From: Rutstroemia sp. NJR-2017a BVV2
Taxonomy: Eukaryota; Ascomycota; Leotiomycetes; Helotiales; Rutstroemiaceae
Direction of reading: 5' to 3'
NCBI GenBank assembly: GCA_002946415.1
Contig: NJPS01000042.1
Coordinates: 434,001-498,000 of the forward strand
Length of the DNA stretch: 64,000 nt
The position numbers and the translations under genes are program-made. Shown in pieces: positions 22,875 through 34,300 of this stretch. Numbering within the stretch: the first letter of the stretch is position 1; each line of letters starts with the position of its first letter. Under the pieces are notes generated by a model that did no database searches, was not told the DNA's origin, and saw only the letters and a program-made list of their open reading frames with translations.

Positions 22875-25800
22875 GGATACGATCGAGGCTATTACTTAGC
22901 TGGGCGACTGCATCGCGTATCGATGGTCCCGCTACACTTCGACCGCGGGGTGTCTCAACTGTCCCTAGATTTGCGAGACCTTCTCGTTTTCTACGGTGAT
23001 ACCGAGTGTTGTAGGCTTTGAGAAGGCGGTATCGAAGGTTGTCGGTGTGGATCACCAGCATCGTCTGAGTAACTGTTAGTCGAGCAAGTCTGAGACATTC
23101 GCATGAATATCTTTCCATTGCAGCTTCGGAGGTGCCCACAAGACGAGCATAGCAGGAATATTTAGCAATGACAACGGACACAACGGAGACAACAGAGACA
23201 ACAGAGGAACAATGTAAGGTCCGAGACAGTGAGGGTGACAACCGGCATTCAACCCTATATCGTATCCCACCCACATCTTAATGCCAATATCAAAGAGAAT
23301 TAATTGCAACGAGTTGAGCTGGGCGTTCTCATGCCGCCATTTTTCCCAGGCGTAAATCCTACTTGAGCCATGAACGCGAATGTGGGCTACTCTTTGTTGA
23401 TATCCATTCTTGTTCTCTGATCCATTTCATCACCGCTCAGAAAGTCTAAACCTAGATGCAATCTTGCAATCTTGCAATCGTCTCTACGAAGTAAGTGACA
23501 AACAAGTGCCCTCTTCCGACGTGTACATGAATCCGCAGCACGTGTAGCAGCACGGCCGTGATATCACAAGATGAATAACAAGCTTCTTCTATGGAGAAGC
23601 TTCTTCCGCAGTCCAGAACACTTGGCACTATCTGGCTTAAGTGTTTCGCAACAAAAGTATATATCCAAAACGACAAGTTCGTCTTGCTTTGTCTACTATA
23701 TCGAAGCCAGTCAAAGCGAGGTTTCTGCATTGCGACGTTATTGTTCTGACCGCTGAGCCTCAATATACATCGGTTTCTTCATACGACTCCAGTTTGACAA
23801 TTCAGTGGAGGCAGTCGATCTTGTGGGGAGGGTCAGTCTCAAAATCTCCATTGGGAAATACAAGCGGTGCTACTGACAAGGACAAGCATGCCATGGCAAT
23901 CGTCTGAACTTGCTTGCATGGGAAAGGGTATCCCAGATTCGTGCCAGTAGCGGCGTTATGCACCAGTCAGGGACAGAATTGTCAGGTATGACATAATTAA
24001 TATACTAACTTAGTGATAAGTGACTTGTGCAGTTATTTTTAGATGGCAAGTCAGCAGGTAGTTCCGTGGGGTCCATCCAAATACCACCTAACACACGGCA
24101 CAGGTTTGGTGACTTTTTGATTCCGCCGTTAATCAGTGAGGATGGGACGGACGATGAAATAGAATTTGTGCTACAGCAAGTGCTGCTTTTGATTGTCGGA
24201 AGCATATTTGACCTTCTTGGGAAGTTTGAATGCCCCAAACATGGCATAGCAAGCAAGCCACCGGCCTGTCTTGCATAAGAAAATCTGAGGTTTGAAAGCC
24301 GAGCCATCAAAGTAGCCGTGCGCACCAGGATGCTCCCAGCGGCATTTTTATCTCCTGTCTTCTGTAGGGTTCTTCTGGTCAGCGATCTTCCTGATCTTCG
24401 TCCGGTGCGACAACTCGCGACTTCTTGTCAAACGTGACAGTCGCATTGGGCTTAGGGACAATTGCAACGAAGATCTGCCCAGGTGGTGCTCTTGAGTCTT
24501 GATGGATACTCAAGTACTAAAGTAAACCCTTGGATGGGATAGACCACGTGAGCCGTTATTTCCATTCCTTCTGCTGATGTGTCTTGACGTATTTGGCCAT
24601 TGTTCCGAGCGTAGAATAGGCTAAGGTCTGCCTACCCCTTTATGCAGCCTCTTGGTGGGGGTGAAGGTCTAGTACGCATTTTGTAATCAGGGTTAGCGTC
24701 AGTCCGGCTGGCTTTCAGAAACTTTCGTGGAGCATCCACCACCCGAGGCATCGCAACTGTTGTTTCATACGACAGCGGCGAAAGGGTCGCTGCGGATGAT
24801 TCTTACTCTCCTGGAGGGATTCCTTCTCGCAATAGTCTCTATATTACCTCATCATCAGGGGCACAAGATGATAATATTCCGAGTCTTTGGATCGATGAGA
24901 TACAGTGAATGTAACCCTAACATGTACAACAATACGAGTTTCTCTACACACTCGTACGAAAGCTACACATAAAAAGCGTGAGAAAGGCGAAAGCGAAAGG
25001 CTAGACTGATTGATGATAGATAGGATGATGGGGGAAAACGGTGAGATTCCTACGGCCGTGTATTATTATAAAAGTTTTCTAAAGCCACTCCCTCCTTCTT
25101 CTCTCAACTCGGCTGCATTCCTGACTAGACATCATCGTACTAACCAGGTTAGGTAGCTGTGTATCCTGCATAACACCACTAAACTGACGAACCACACAAG
25201 CTCGCCGAGCCAGCTGATGCAGGTACACAGTCGCAACTTGCAGTATTATGCTTTACCCTTTTGATAACCGGTACAAAGTATAAGTGATGCTAGCTAGGGA
25301 CGGCTCGTGAGTGCAAGTTGCAAGTTAGAACAGCTCTTCACTGTTCGATGGCTGGTGTGTGTTTTGTTCGTTGGAAGAACGCGAACCAGTTAAGCTTGTA
25401 GGCAAAAAGATTTATTCTCGTTTGATACCCGATTATGGCGTGTGATGGCATCGAATCAGAACGTCGTCCCATCTTCCTTGGGCCCTTCGGCATTCGCGCT
25501 TGTCATTGGCTTTACTGAGCGGTAAATGGTCGCTCGATACAGAACATCCATACCCAGGCAGGATTTTGTGGTGGAGACTCATGATGCAGTTCTGGTGGAC
25601 GGAGGAGTTTCAATTGTAGGAAGAATCGGCAATAATGTCTTGGACTAGAGTACGAGATGACTGCGAACTGTGAAGATTGCACTATCTCGTGAGCAGAAGT
25701 GGTTCGAACATTTAGCATCGCTTTCTTTTCCTAGCAAGCTTTTGTATACCCTCAATATCGTCACATCGCGCAAGAAAAAAGAATGCTTACATACAGAGCA

Positions 25801-26045
25801 CGGCGTCATACTGGCATACTGTGCAGCTGCATATCATGCCATGACTCGCTCGGTCGATTGCATTCACTGTTATACTTTGCAAGTGATCAAGCACGTTAAC
25901 GTGCATTAAAGAAAGCATATATCATTATTGGCACGAAAAGAACGCGAGCTGGTATAAATCTTGTGTCCGGATGGAGGCGGGCGATAAACCCTCGAAGAGA
26001 AAAGGGTGGTAAGGGCGTTGTGCGACTTGACCATAACAGTTCATA

Positions 26046-26089
26046 CACACTGCACACTGCACACTGCACAGAAGCAGCAGCAGCAGCAC
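26046..26089. repeat. CACTGCA and CAG microsatellites
   Basis: About three and a half tandem CACTGCA units are followed by about five CAG/AGC units, all perfect or nearly so, in a non-coding context. Confidence 0.8.
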
Positions 26090-26609
26090 TGAGGCACTCA
26101 CGCGTCTTTCCGTACCGTATCTGCCCAAGACTCGAAAAACGCGGCGGTTGAACTGACTGCCTGCCGCCAACCGGGATTGTCTTTTATCCTGAAAGGTCCG
26201 GAATCTGCAACGCATTTCAGGGGTGCACCCATGCTTGGGAAGGAAGCGGAACAGACCGGGGTGGTGAGAGCCAGCACACGATTGGTTTTCGAACGGGTGC
26301 GTGGGCGTCGTGGTGCGTTGAACAGGTTCTTGATATGGCCCTGGAAGAAAAAACCACCATCATGGATCTTCTCCCCCTTTTCGGGTCTTTGCCCTTCGAG
26401 ATCACCCATGGGTTGTGGGCTGTTGGATTCACTAACTGTTTGAGGGACTAGCCGGGGCGTATGCACAGGCGGAGTTGCATGTTGGGGGCTTGAATTCGCG
26501 TAGGAGCTTTCACGCTGTACCTACCAGATTCTATCACGTCTAGCACCAGCACCTACTGCACAGTGCGCCGTATGAGATGGGTGTGGTGATGATGAGTGAT
26601 GGTGGTGAT

Positions 26610-26631
26610 GGAGATGGAGATGGAGATGGAG
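26610..26631. repeat. GGAGAT hexanucleotide microsatellite
   Basis: Three to four tandem GGAGAT units lie within a longer GATG/GGTGAT-rich purine stretch beginning at about 26585. Confidence 0.75.
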
Positions 26632-27003
26632 GAGTAAGTAGAAATCGGTGAGTGACTGTCATGGTGCTCGTTGAAGAGAATCCGCGCCACAGTGAATTCC
26701 AAGCTTACCATTTGCCCTTACCCGCCGGCGAAATATCCATAGGGCCAGAAAAGTACGAGGGAGTGAATTGTAATCAATATGATGCTATTTTTGCAAAGAC
26801 CTTTCCTTCTCCCGGGCTTCCCATACTGCCCATTCCACGCAGAAGTGCTGGTGCAGTGGATATATATGTACTGTATATGTGCAAACGCGTAAAACCAACC
26901 CCAAACTCACCGACCTAGCGATCTGATATGCAGCCCACATAGGTCGGCGTGCAGCACAACAAGAAAATATGTCGATTGTGGATGAATTCACTGGGATGGC
27001 ATG

Positions 27004-27931
27004 AGCAACAGGCCAAGGTTTTCCTCTCCCCCTCTCCCCCCTACCGCGTGCGAGTCCACTGGTTGGTCCGTCGCTCGCTCCAGTCTCCAGCACAGCAAGC
27101 GTGCTAGCTGGCTGGCCACTAATAGAAACGCACTAAATCCCATTATTCGCGCCACACCCCCGTTCTCATTCACTCTTCACTCCACCCACCCTCTTTCGCT
27201 CGCCCACACCCACTCCTCCCACTCCCACTCGCCCAGCCCACTCGCTCTACCGCACTGCAACCCGTAGCGTAGCCCGTACTACCAAAAGGTACCTTAACTC
27301 TCTTCCGTCGCCTTTCGCCTTTTTTTCGCTTTCCCCCTTCCACATCGTGGAACTTCTTCTGAACTTCGACAACGTTGTTTCTCCATCCCCTTGCCACCTT
27401 TTTCTCCTCCTCTTCGCTCTCTTCTTTCTTTTTAATCGGATTCTTCGGGTCCAGTACACTCCTTCGGCTCAAGCATTCACAATTCACAAAGTCAAATCAA
27501 CGACTACAACTTTACACACTCCTTCGGATTAACATCGATCAATTCAGTCCTTACAATCCCATCCAAAAGTCACCTTGACTTCACGCTCCTTCTTGCCAAC
27601 CCAACTCGACGCTGCATTGACGGATTCTTTCGAGATTCTCATACACAGATCTATACCCTTCTATTTTCCTGCAAGATTCAGCGAAGCATTTACCTCTTTT
27701 TTGAACGACATAATCATCGTCGCTCCAATTTTGATTCATCCAAGCCTCCTCAACTTTTTCACATACCCGACACCAGACCGTTGTGAATACGAACCATATC
27801 ACCACCATCCAACAATCATTTAAGACCTGCTGTGCAACAAAATACAATCGCTTGTCATATTATCACAGAAACTAGCAATATTTACCAATAACAAATAAGA
27901 ATAATTGGCTACGGTCTACCAGACCTTCAAC
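27004..27931 (+). promoter_or_regulatory. ATG-free pyrimidine-rich leader of the homeobox gene
   Basis: Reading the plus strand from 27004 to the homeobox start at 27932, I find no ATG at all in 928 nt. The sequence is rich in C and T with many CTTC, CACC and TTCC runs, turning A-rich just before the start (AATAACAAATAAG). This is what a long scanned 5' UTR kept free of upstream starts would look like. The transcription start is not known, and part may be promoter or a leader intron. Confidence 0.55.
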
Positions 27932-29826
27932 ATGTCGGATATGTCTCAAGAAGATGCGGCGATCAAGATGATGTCGACTCCCTCACCCACCGCGTCAAAC
28001 TCGGCCAGCAGCAACTCCGCTTCTCGAAGACCCCCGCGCAAGAGCACCTTGACCCAGCAGCAAAAGAACCAAAAGAGACAGAGGGCGACTCAAGATCAAT
28101 TGGTTACTTTGGAAATGGAATTCAACAAGAACCCAACTCCTACAGCTACAGTCAGAGAGAGAATCGCCGAGGACATCAACATGACAGAACGTTCGGTGCA
28201 AATCTGGTTCCAAAACAGGTCAGTTTCATTTCCAGATCGCTGACGAATGGCACATTCTAACAATGCATGCAGACGTGCGAAGATAAAGCTTATGGCAAAG
28301 AAGAGTATCGAGACCGGAGAAAGCTGTGAGATTCCAGAGGCCATGCGACAATATCTTGCGATTCAAGAAATGGAATCAGGAAAGTCTTTGGGTGGTAACT
28401 TCCTCGGACGAGGAGGACTCATGCCATATGGTAGCGGGAACATGCTTATGGGCGGAGACCACGGTCCTCAAGGAAAAGTTGGTAAGTTATTGTTCTGCAC
28501 CTTGAGTTCTATCCGATGAAGTACTAACTTAAGGTAGTTATCCATCATCTCTCTTGCCGTTCGTTGAGCATTGGTTCCTGGAGACGCATCGGTCAAAATG
28601 CAATGGATTTGATCATCTTCTACTCACCTGATAAGTCCACCATGACCTACTACATCAACAACGACCAAGCAGGCTACAAGATTGAATACTCATTCTCTTC
28701 TATCAAGAATATCTACCTGGAAAATGGAGATAACGAATCAAGACCCGGTGGATTGGTTGTTGAGCTCATCCGTGCGCCCAACTTCTTCATGGATTCTTCT
28801 GGCTCAGGAGGTTTCTATCAATGTGGTGACTTCACAGAAGATCAGCAGGCATCCCAAGTCATGGTTCACCATCTTGGCGGTCATCCTAAGGTTCTCAGTG
28901 GTCAATTGGCTAAGTTGGTATCGCTGGAGTCGTTCATTACTCGTGACAACCCATTCACGCATCAACAGCCATTGTCTGTATCGGCACCTGTCTCGCCTAC
29001 TGGCCACCGTCCTGCCTCTCAACCAAACTATAATGCGCAGGCGCACGTCGGCATGTTCCAAGAATCTCAATGGGGCATTGGTGTTCATCCAGGTGCGCGC
29101 GGACCGGGCCACAAGCGTCAAAGAAGTCGATCTGTTCCAATGGCTGTAGACTTCTCAATGTTCAATAACCCCATGCCATCATTCCTCATTCAACACCCCG
29201 GTGAATCTCAACATCAGCAACATTCAAATCCGAATATATTTGCTCCTATTCCACAACAACCAAACAGCCTCGGTCCTCTGGGCCCGAATCTGAGAATTGA
29301 TACCTCGTCTGGCTATGGAATGGATTTCCGACAATATCCTATGTCCGCTGCGACGACCACCTCACCTTCGGATTATGCAAGCCCGGGTTTCTTTCCCCAT
29401 GCATCTGAGAACGGACCTATGACAGGACCCATGCCAACTTCGGCATCAATGCCAGCTTCGAACTACACCTCGTATTCGATGCCATTCTTGTCTCCTGATC
29501 CTTCTTCTATGATTCCTCCATCCGTCTCACCTTTGTCATTTATGAGCCACGGTGATCCAGCAATCGTTGATCAATCTCCGCCTCTATCAATGATGCATCG
29601 AAGCGCCTCTGCAGATGTTTACAGCATGTCGCATGATCACCACTCCAACATGTCTGATGACGGCACCGGACTCAATGAGATGTACTCGAAGCACACCCTC
29701 AACATCCCCATGCACCCTCACTCTCCAGCTTTCGGCGAGCAATCTGCGGCGGATATGGATATGAATAATCTCGTTCAATTCCCTGTCGACCACGATAGCC
29801 TTTCACCAGAACACATTCCGCAATGA
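27932..29826 (+). CDS. homeobox transcription factor, fungal Htf1/Pah1/Pho2-like
   Basis: Exons 27932–28218, 28273–28481 and 28538–29826 give 594 aa. Seen: a Ser/Pro-rich head, a homeodomain at about residues 45–103 with the recognition helix [13 protein letters not shown] split by intron 1, and a conserved second domain. That domain starts [17 protein letters not shown] (about 166–182) and continues [17 protein letters not shown]. The tail is long, disordered, and rich in Pro, Ser, Met and Gln. Known: filamentous fungi use homeobox proteins of this layout in conidiation and phosphate- or development-linked transcription. The match to a particular named orthologue is from memory of the family and is not certain. 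The start at 27932 is the first ATG after a very long ATG-free leader. It is nuclear and probably under complex control, given the roughly 5 kb of gene-poor DNA upstream. Confidence 0.9.
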
Positions 29827-31319
29827 AAGCCAGATCTTGTACGAAGTTGTGAATCTTAAATATTTGCTGGGCGTTGGGGCTCGAGCGATTTTGCTAACGC
29901 ATTTGTCAAAGTTAACTACAAATGTGTGGGAATCCTCTTTTGCTTGGAGGTTCTTTGGAGGGGAAATATGGGCGGCGTTGGTTGATTTTAGTTGCTTGGG
30001 AAAGGGGAGGTGTATATGGTCAATTCTTGGTTTGATTGTTCATGTCAATTCCTCTCATGAGCTTTACCTGGCTTGATTGCTCTGTGGTGTTGTCTCGTTT
30101 CTCTACTTGTTGCCACTTTTCATTTTTATGCCACGACTTTGCATGACGACTTACCAAATTCTATCATGCTTGTCTGGTACAGCGATCGTTTTCTCATTCC
30201 TATCTTTGCTCTTGCGCGTTCTATCTCGAATCTGGATGTCTGCTTAAGCGGCTTCATCTTCTTCCTGTTGTTATTGTCTCCAAAGAGATCTTGTTAGTTG
30301 GATTGAAGATACAAATGGGTGGTGGACAGTTGGAAGTAAAGCATGTGTGTGGAAATAACTGGTAGGGGGGTTTGAGGGTCAAATTTTGCTTGGTTTTGCT
30401 GGCTGGCGCACGAGCAAGCAATGGATTGATGAATCATGGTGGGCTTAATAGTGGAATCTATTTTGTAAAATTGTTCGGTTTTGAAGCCTAAACGTGTGTT
30501 TGTATACATGCAGAAAATAATTCATTCAAAGTCTCCTTCATGCTGGTTAACGTGATGTGACCAGCAGCATAGTATGTAAAATCTAACACCAAAACAGAAA
30601 TACAGTGTTTCGCTGTTTCTCTGCTCTGTTGTGTAAGGCCTTTTGAGTCGAGAGGATGTCAAGGCAGATTTTGTAGAGTCGCACAGATGTTGTGCTATGG
30701 ACATTCACGCGATTGAAGGAACAAAGGATCTAAAAACGGCCCCTTCCTCCTTGCCTGCTGACCTCCTGGCCTTTGTACTGTACTTTGTATGTATCACTCT
30801 TTGGCTATGGGTGAGATGCTGCTGCAAGTAATCTCAACAAATAACGGTGCTTCTAGGGCTGGTCTGAACCTCCACAGCCTGCAGGGTTTACATACATTTT
30901 GGGCCTTAAGCCTGGTAAAATGACGAAAGGGCCGGCCATCTGGTCTCCAGCACTCCGGACCCACTGACCACTTCGACCTTCGACCTTCGATACGAGAAGA
31001 ACAATGAACTAACGGTAAAACTACCTCGACCACTGGAGAACACGACGTTCAACTCATTGGTATCGATAACAGTATCGATAATAATCACTCCCTACTATCC
31101 AAACGATTCGCCGGCTCACTCACTTATGTCGGACTCCTCAACATCTTCTAATTGTTCTACAACATCACTATCGTTATATATTTAACTTTTCCCAAAGTCG
31201 TACCAAACTGGCGGAAGGTCACCGGTGGCTGGGCTGGGTATAGCCCCGACCGATCACTGTTTAGCTGGGAAATTCTCTTCTATCTGATGAGAGGAGTCGA
31301 TTAGTCAATTCACTGCAAC
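29827..31319. other. intergenic; homeobox 3' region and DNF3 promoter
   Basis: No gene is supported. An 18-nt upstream ORF (ATG AGA GGA GTC GAT TAG, 31287–31304) lies 15 nt before the DNF3 start codon. Confidence 0.5.
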
Positions 31320-34300
31320 ATGGCAGGCGACATGAGCGAGGAAGGAAGAGGAACGTCGACCAGCGATGAAGCAATCTCGCCGTTAACGAGTCCCCCGCAA
31401 TCTACGATAGCGATGGATGGCCCCACAACTATGCCAGGTCCCAAAGTCCGTTTTTCTGTAGATATCGATCGCGAAAACGCTCCTTCGTTCCCAGGACAAA
31501 GACCTGGAACCCCGAATTTGAGTATCGATACGAGGATAGCCCCGAGGGAACCATCAGTTGAGCAAAGCAGGCCCGCTGCATCTGCGCATGGGCAGAAGAA
31601 ATACACCGGCATTTCTCCCAAGACTGCCGCATCGCCTAGAACAAGAGACAGAGGTTATTCATTGAGGAGGACGTTGTTTGCACGAGGCCTTAATAATGAG
31701 TCGGTACAATCTCCAATCGAACTTACGGAAGCGGGTCCGTCGCGAGAAGGTGGTGCCGCTGCTGGATCGAATACTGTGGAACATGGGACAGGGAAGAAGT
31801 CAACAAGTTCTGTTGTTGTATCGCCAGTACCAGACGACTATGGGGGACATACGATGGAACAAGTTCTTCCGACAGAGGCGCTAGGCAAGACATCCATGTA
31901 TAAAGACAAGAAACCATTTGGTACGAGAGATCTACCGAATTATGATGTTTGGGCGAGAAGAGTCAAAGGAGAGGAAGGAATTGTTAAGAATATTAAGACG
32001 AAAGCCCAATGGTTCTACAGTGAGAAGATCCTGAAAGATCTTCTCCGCCAATACCCAATACCACCTTCCAAGGACGGTCGTCATATCGATCTTGATGCTG
32101 GTCGCAAAGATGCCTTGATTGACGAGAGGACTGGTACGGAATATGTCCCTAACACCATTCGGTCTAGTCGTTATACTCTCTGGAACTTCATACCGCGGCA
32201 GCTTCTTTTCCAGTTCTCCAAGCTGGCTAATGCATATTTCCTACTCGTCTCCGTTTTACAGATGGTACCAGGCCTTTCTCCTACAGGATCGTACACCACA
32301 ATCGCTCCACTACTAGTATTTGTGACCATAAGTATGTCGAAGGAAGGTTACGATGATTTCAGACGTTACAAGTTAGACCAAGTTGAGAACAATAATGATA
32401 CGCTCGTGTTGCACGCATACAAACCTGCTGGTGTCGAGGAAATACTTGATGGCTCTAAGGGCTTATCGAAGAAATTCAAGAAAGGTCGAGGCATCGATTC
32501 TCCCGAAACTGTTGAAGAAGCGGATATCGAAGTAACTTCCGCAGGACTAAAGCATTGGGCTACATTGAAGTGGAAAGATATCAAAGTAGGCGACATCATC
32601 AAACTCCGACGAGACGATGCAGTACCTGCAGATATTGTTCTTCTTCATGCTGATGGTCCAAATAATACTGCTTTTATTGAAACGATGGCACTGGACGGCG
32701 AGACCAATTTGAAAACCAAACAACCGCCTGTTCCTTTAGCAAAGCAATGCTCTACTACAGCCAATTTGGTGGGTTGCCGTGCTCACGTCGTGGTGGAAGA
32801 TCCGAATCTTGACTTATACAACTTCGATGGGAGGGTCACTGTTGATGGGGAGACTCTGCCGCTTACAACTAACGAGGTCGTCTTCCGAGGAAGCATTTTG
32901 AGAAACACTTCTAGCGCTATCGGTATGGTGATCAATACCGGTGAGGAGTGTAAGATCAGGATGAACGCCAACAAAAATCCACGAGCCAAGTCTCCCGAGA
33001 TGCAAACGATTGTCAACAAGATCGTCATTATACTTGTAATCTTCGTCGTTCTCCTTGCTCTATTCTGCACCATCGCCTACCAGGTATGGTCGGACAATGT
33101 GGAGAGCCATTCTTGGTATCTTGTGGCCGGCTCGCATTTCAAATTCAGCTACTCTATCGTTGGCTTCATCATTCTTTTCAATACGCTAATACCTCTTTCA
33201 CTTTATGTTAGCTTGGAAATCATCAAGGTTGGACAGTTACTTCTCATGCACGACGTCGAAATGTACGACCCAGTCTCGAACACTCCAATGACATCTAACA
33301 CATCGACTATCCTGGAGAATTTAGGACAGATTGGGTACGTCTTCTCTGACAAGACTGGCACCCTAACAGATAATGTTATGCGCTTTAGAAAGCTCAGTGT
33401 TGCGGGGTATGCATGGCTACATGACTTTGACTTAATAAAGGAGGCTGCCGACCAAATTGAGCAGCATCCGGTCAAGGAGAAAAATAAATCTAAGAATAAA
33501 GGCAAAGGAGTAGCGAGACGCTTCTCCTCCAAGAAAAAGACATCCGCAGCTCAACCAGGTGACGGAGCTTGGTCTGCGTTAACTAGTCCAACCACCGAAA
33601 CACCACCAAGACGGTCTGGCTCTCTCTGGAGATCTTCAGCGCAGCCGAATCGCATCCAGCCTGAATTACGCACGGAAGAGATGATTCGTTTCATGCAATC
33701 GAAACCCCACAGTATCTTCACCAAAAAGGCCAAGTTCTTCCTCCTATCTATCGCCCTCTGCCATACATGTCTCCCGGAGGTGAAGGAGAGTGGGGACATT
33801 GAATTCCAGGCGGCATCTCCGGATGAGCTTGCTCTGGTACGAGCTGCTCAAGAACTTGGCTATCTCGTTATTGACAGACCTGCCCGTTCCATCACCCTCA
33901 AAGTACCAACCGAAGGCGGGGATGTCACAGAGATATACGAGGTTCTTGATGTCATCGAATTTTCCAGCAAGCGAAAACGAATGTCAATTATTGTTCGATT
34001 CCCTAATGGTAAAATCTGTATCTTATGCAAAGGTGCAGACTCATCCATTCTCCCGCGGTTGAAGCTTGCTCCGTTAGCCATGCAGAAAGTATCCGAGGTT
34101 CAACGGCGATCAAGTATAAGGAAAAGCCTTGAGGTTGAGGAGTACATGCGGAGGATGAGCGACAGTAGTCCGCGTGCTAGCTTCAGTCGACCAAGTGCCA
34201 CTCTTTCTCGGCCAAGCATGAGTCGCAATCGCAGAAGTATAAATGCTGGGAGACCCAGTATGACCAGTACAAGATTGCAGCCCATTAGAGATGAGTTGGA

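Larger units (their letters stand above)
22875..27003. other. large gene-poor stretch (about 4.1 kb)
   Basis: No gene was recognised on either strand. Seen: a short imperfect repeat with GACAACGGA/GACAACAGA units at about 23170–23206, CACTGCA repeats at 26046–26070 followed by CAG repeats at 26074–26089, and GGAGAT repeats at about 26610–26631. One 84-codon plus frame (24027–24278) reads somewhat protein-like (FLDGKSAGSSVGSIQIPPN…) but has no start context or splice partners. The stretch could be a long regulatory region for the homeobox gene, an uncalled non-coding transcript, or decayed sequence. Confidence 0.5.

Noticed and set aside
22295..22999. 234-codon plus ORF covering GEP4
   Set aside because: It includes intron sequence at both ends; splicing restores the family start and the RRGYQAPDPASPFEK end.
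26100..26470. overlapping ORFs on both strands near 26.1–26.5 kb
   Set aside because: Open on both strands with no family or splice signals, which points to composition rather than coding.
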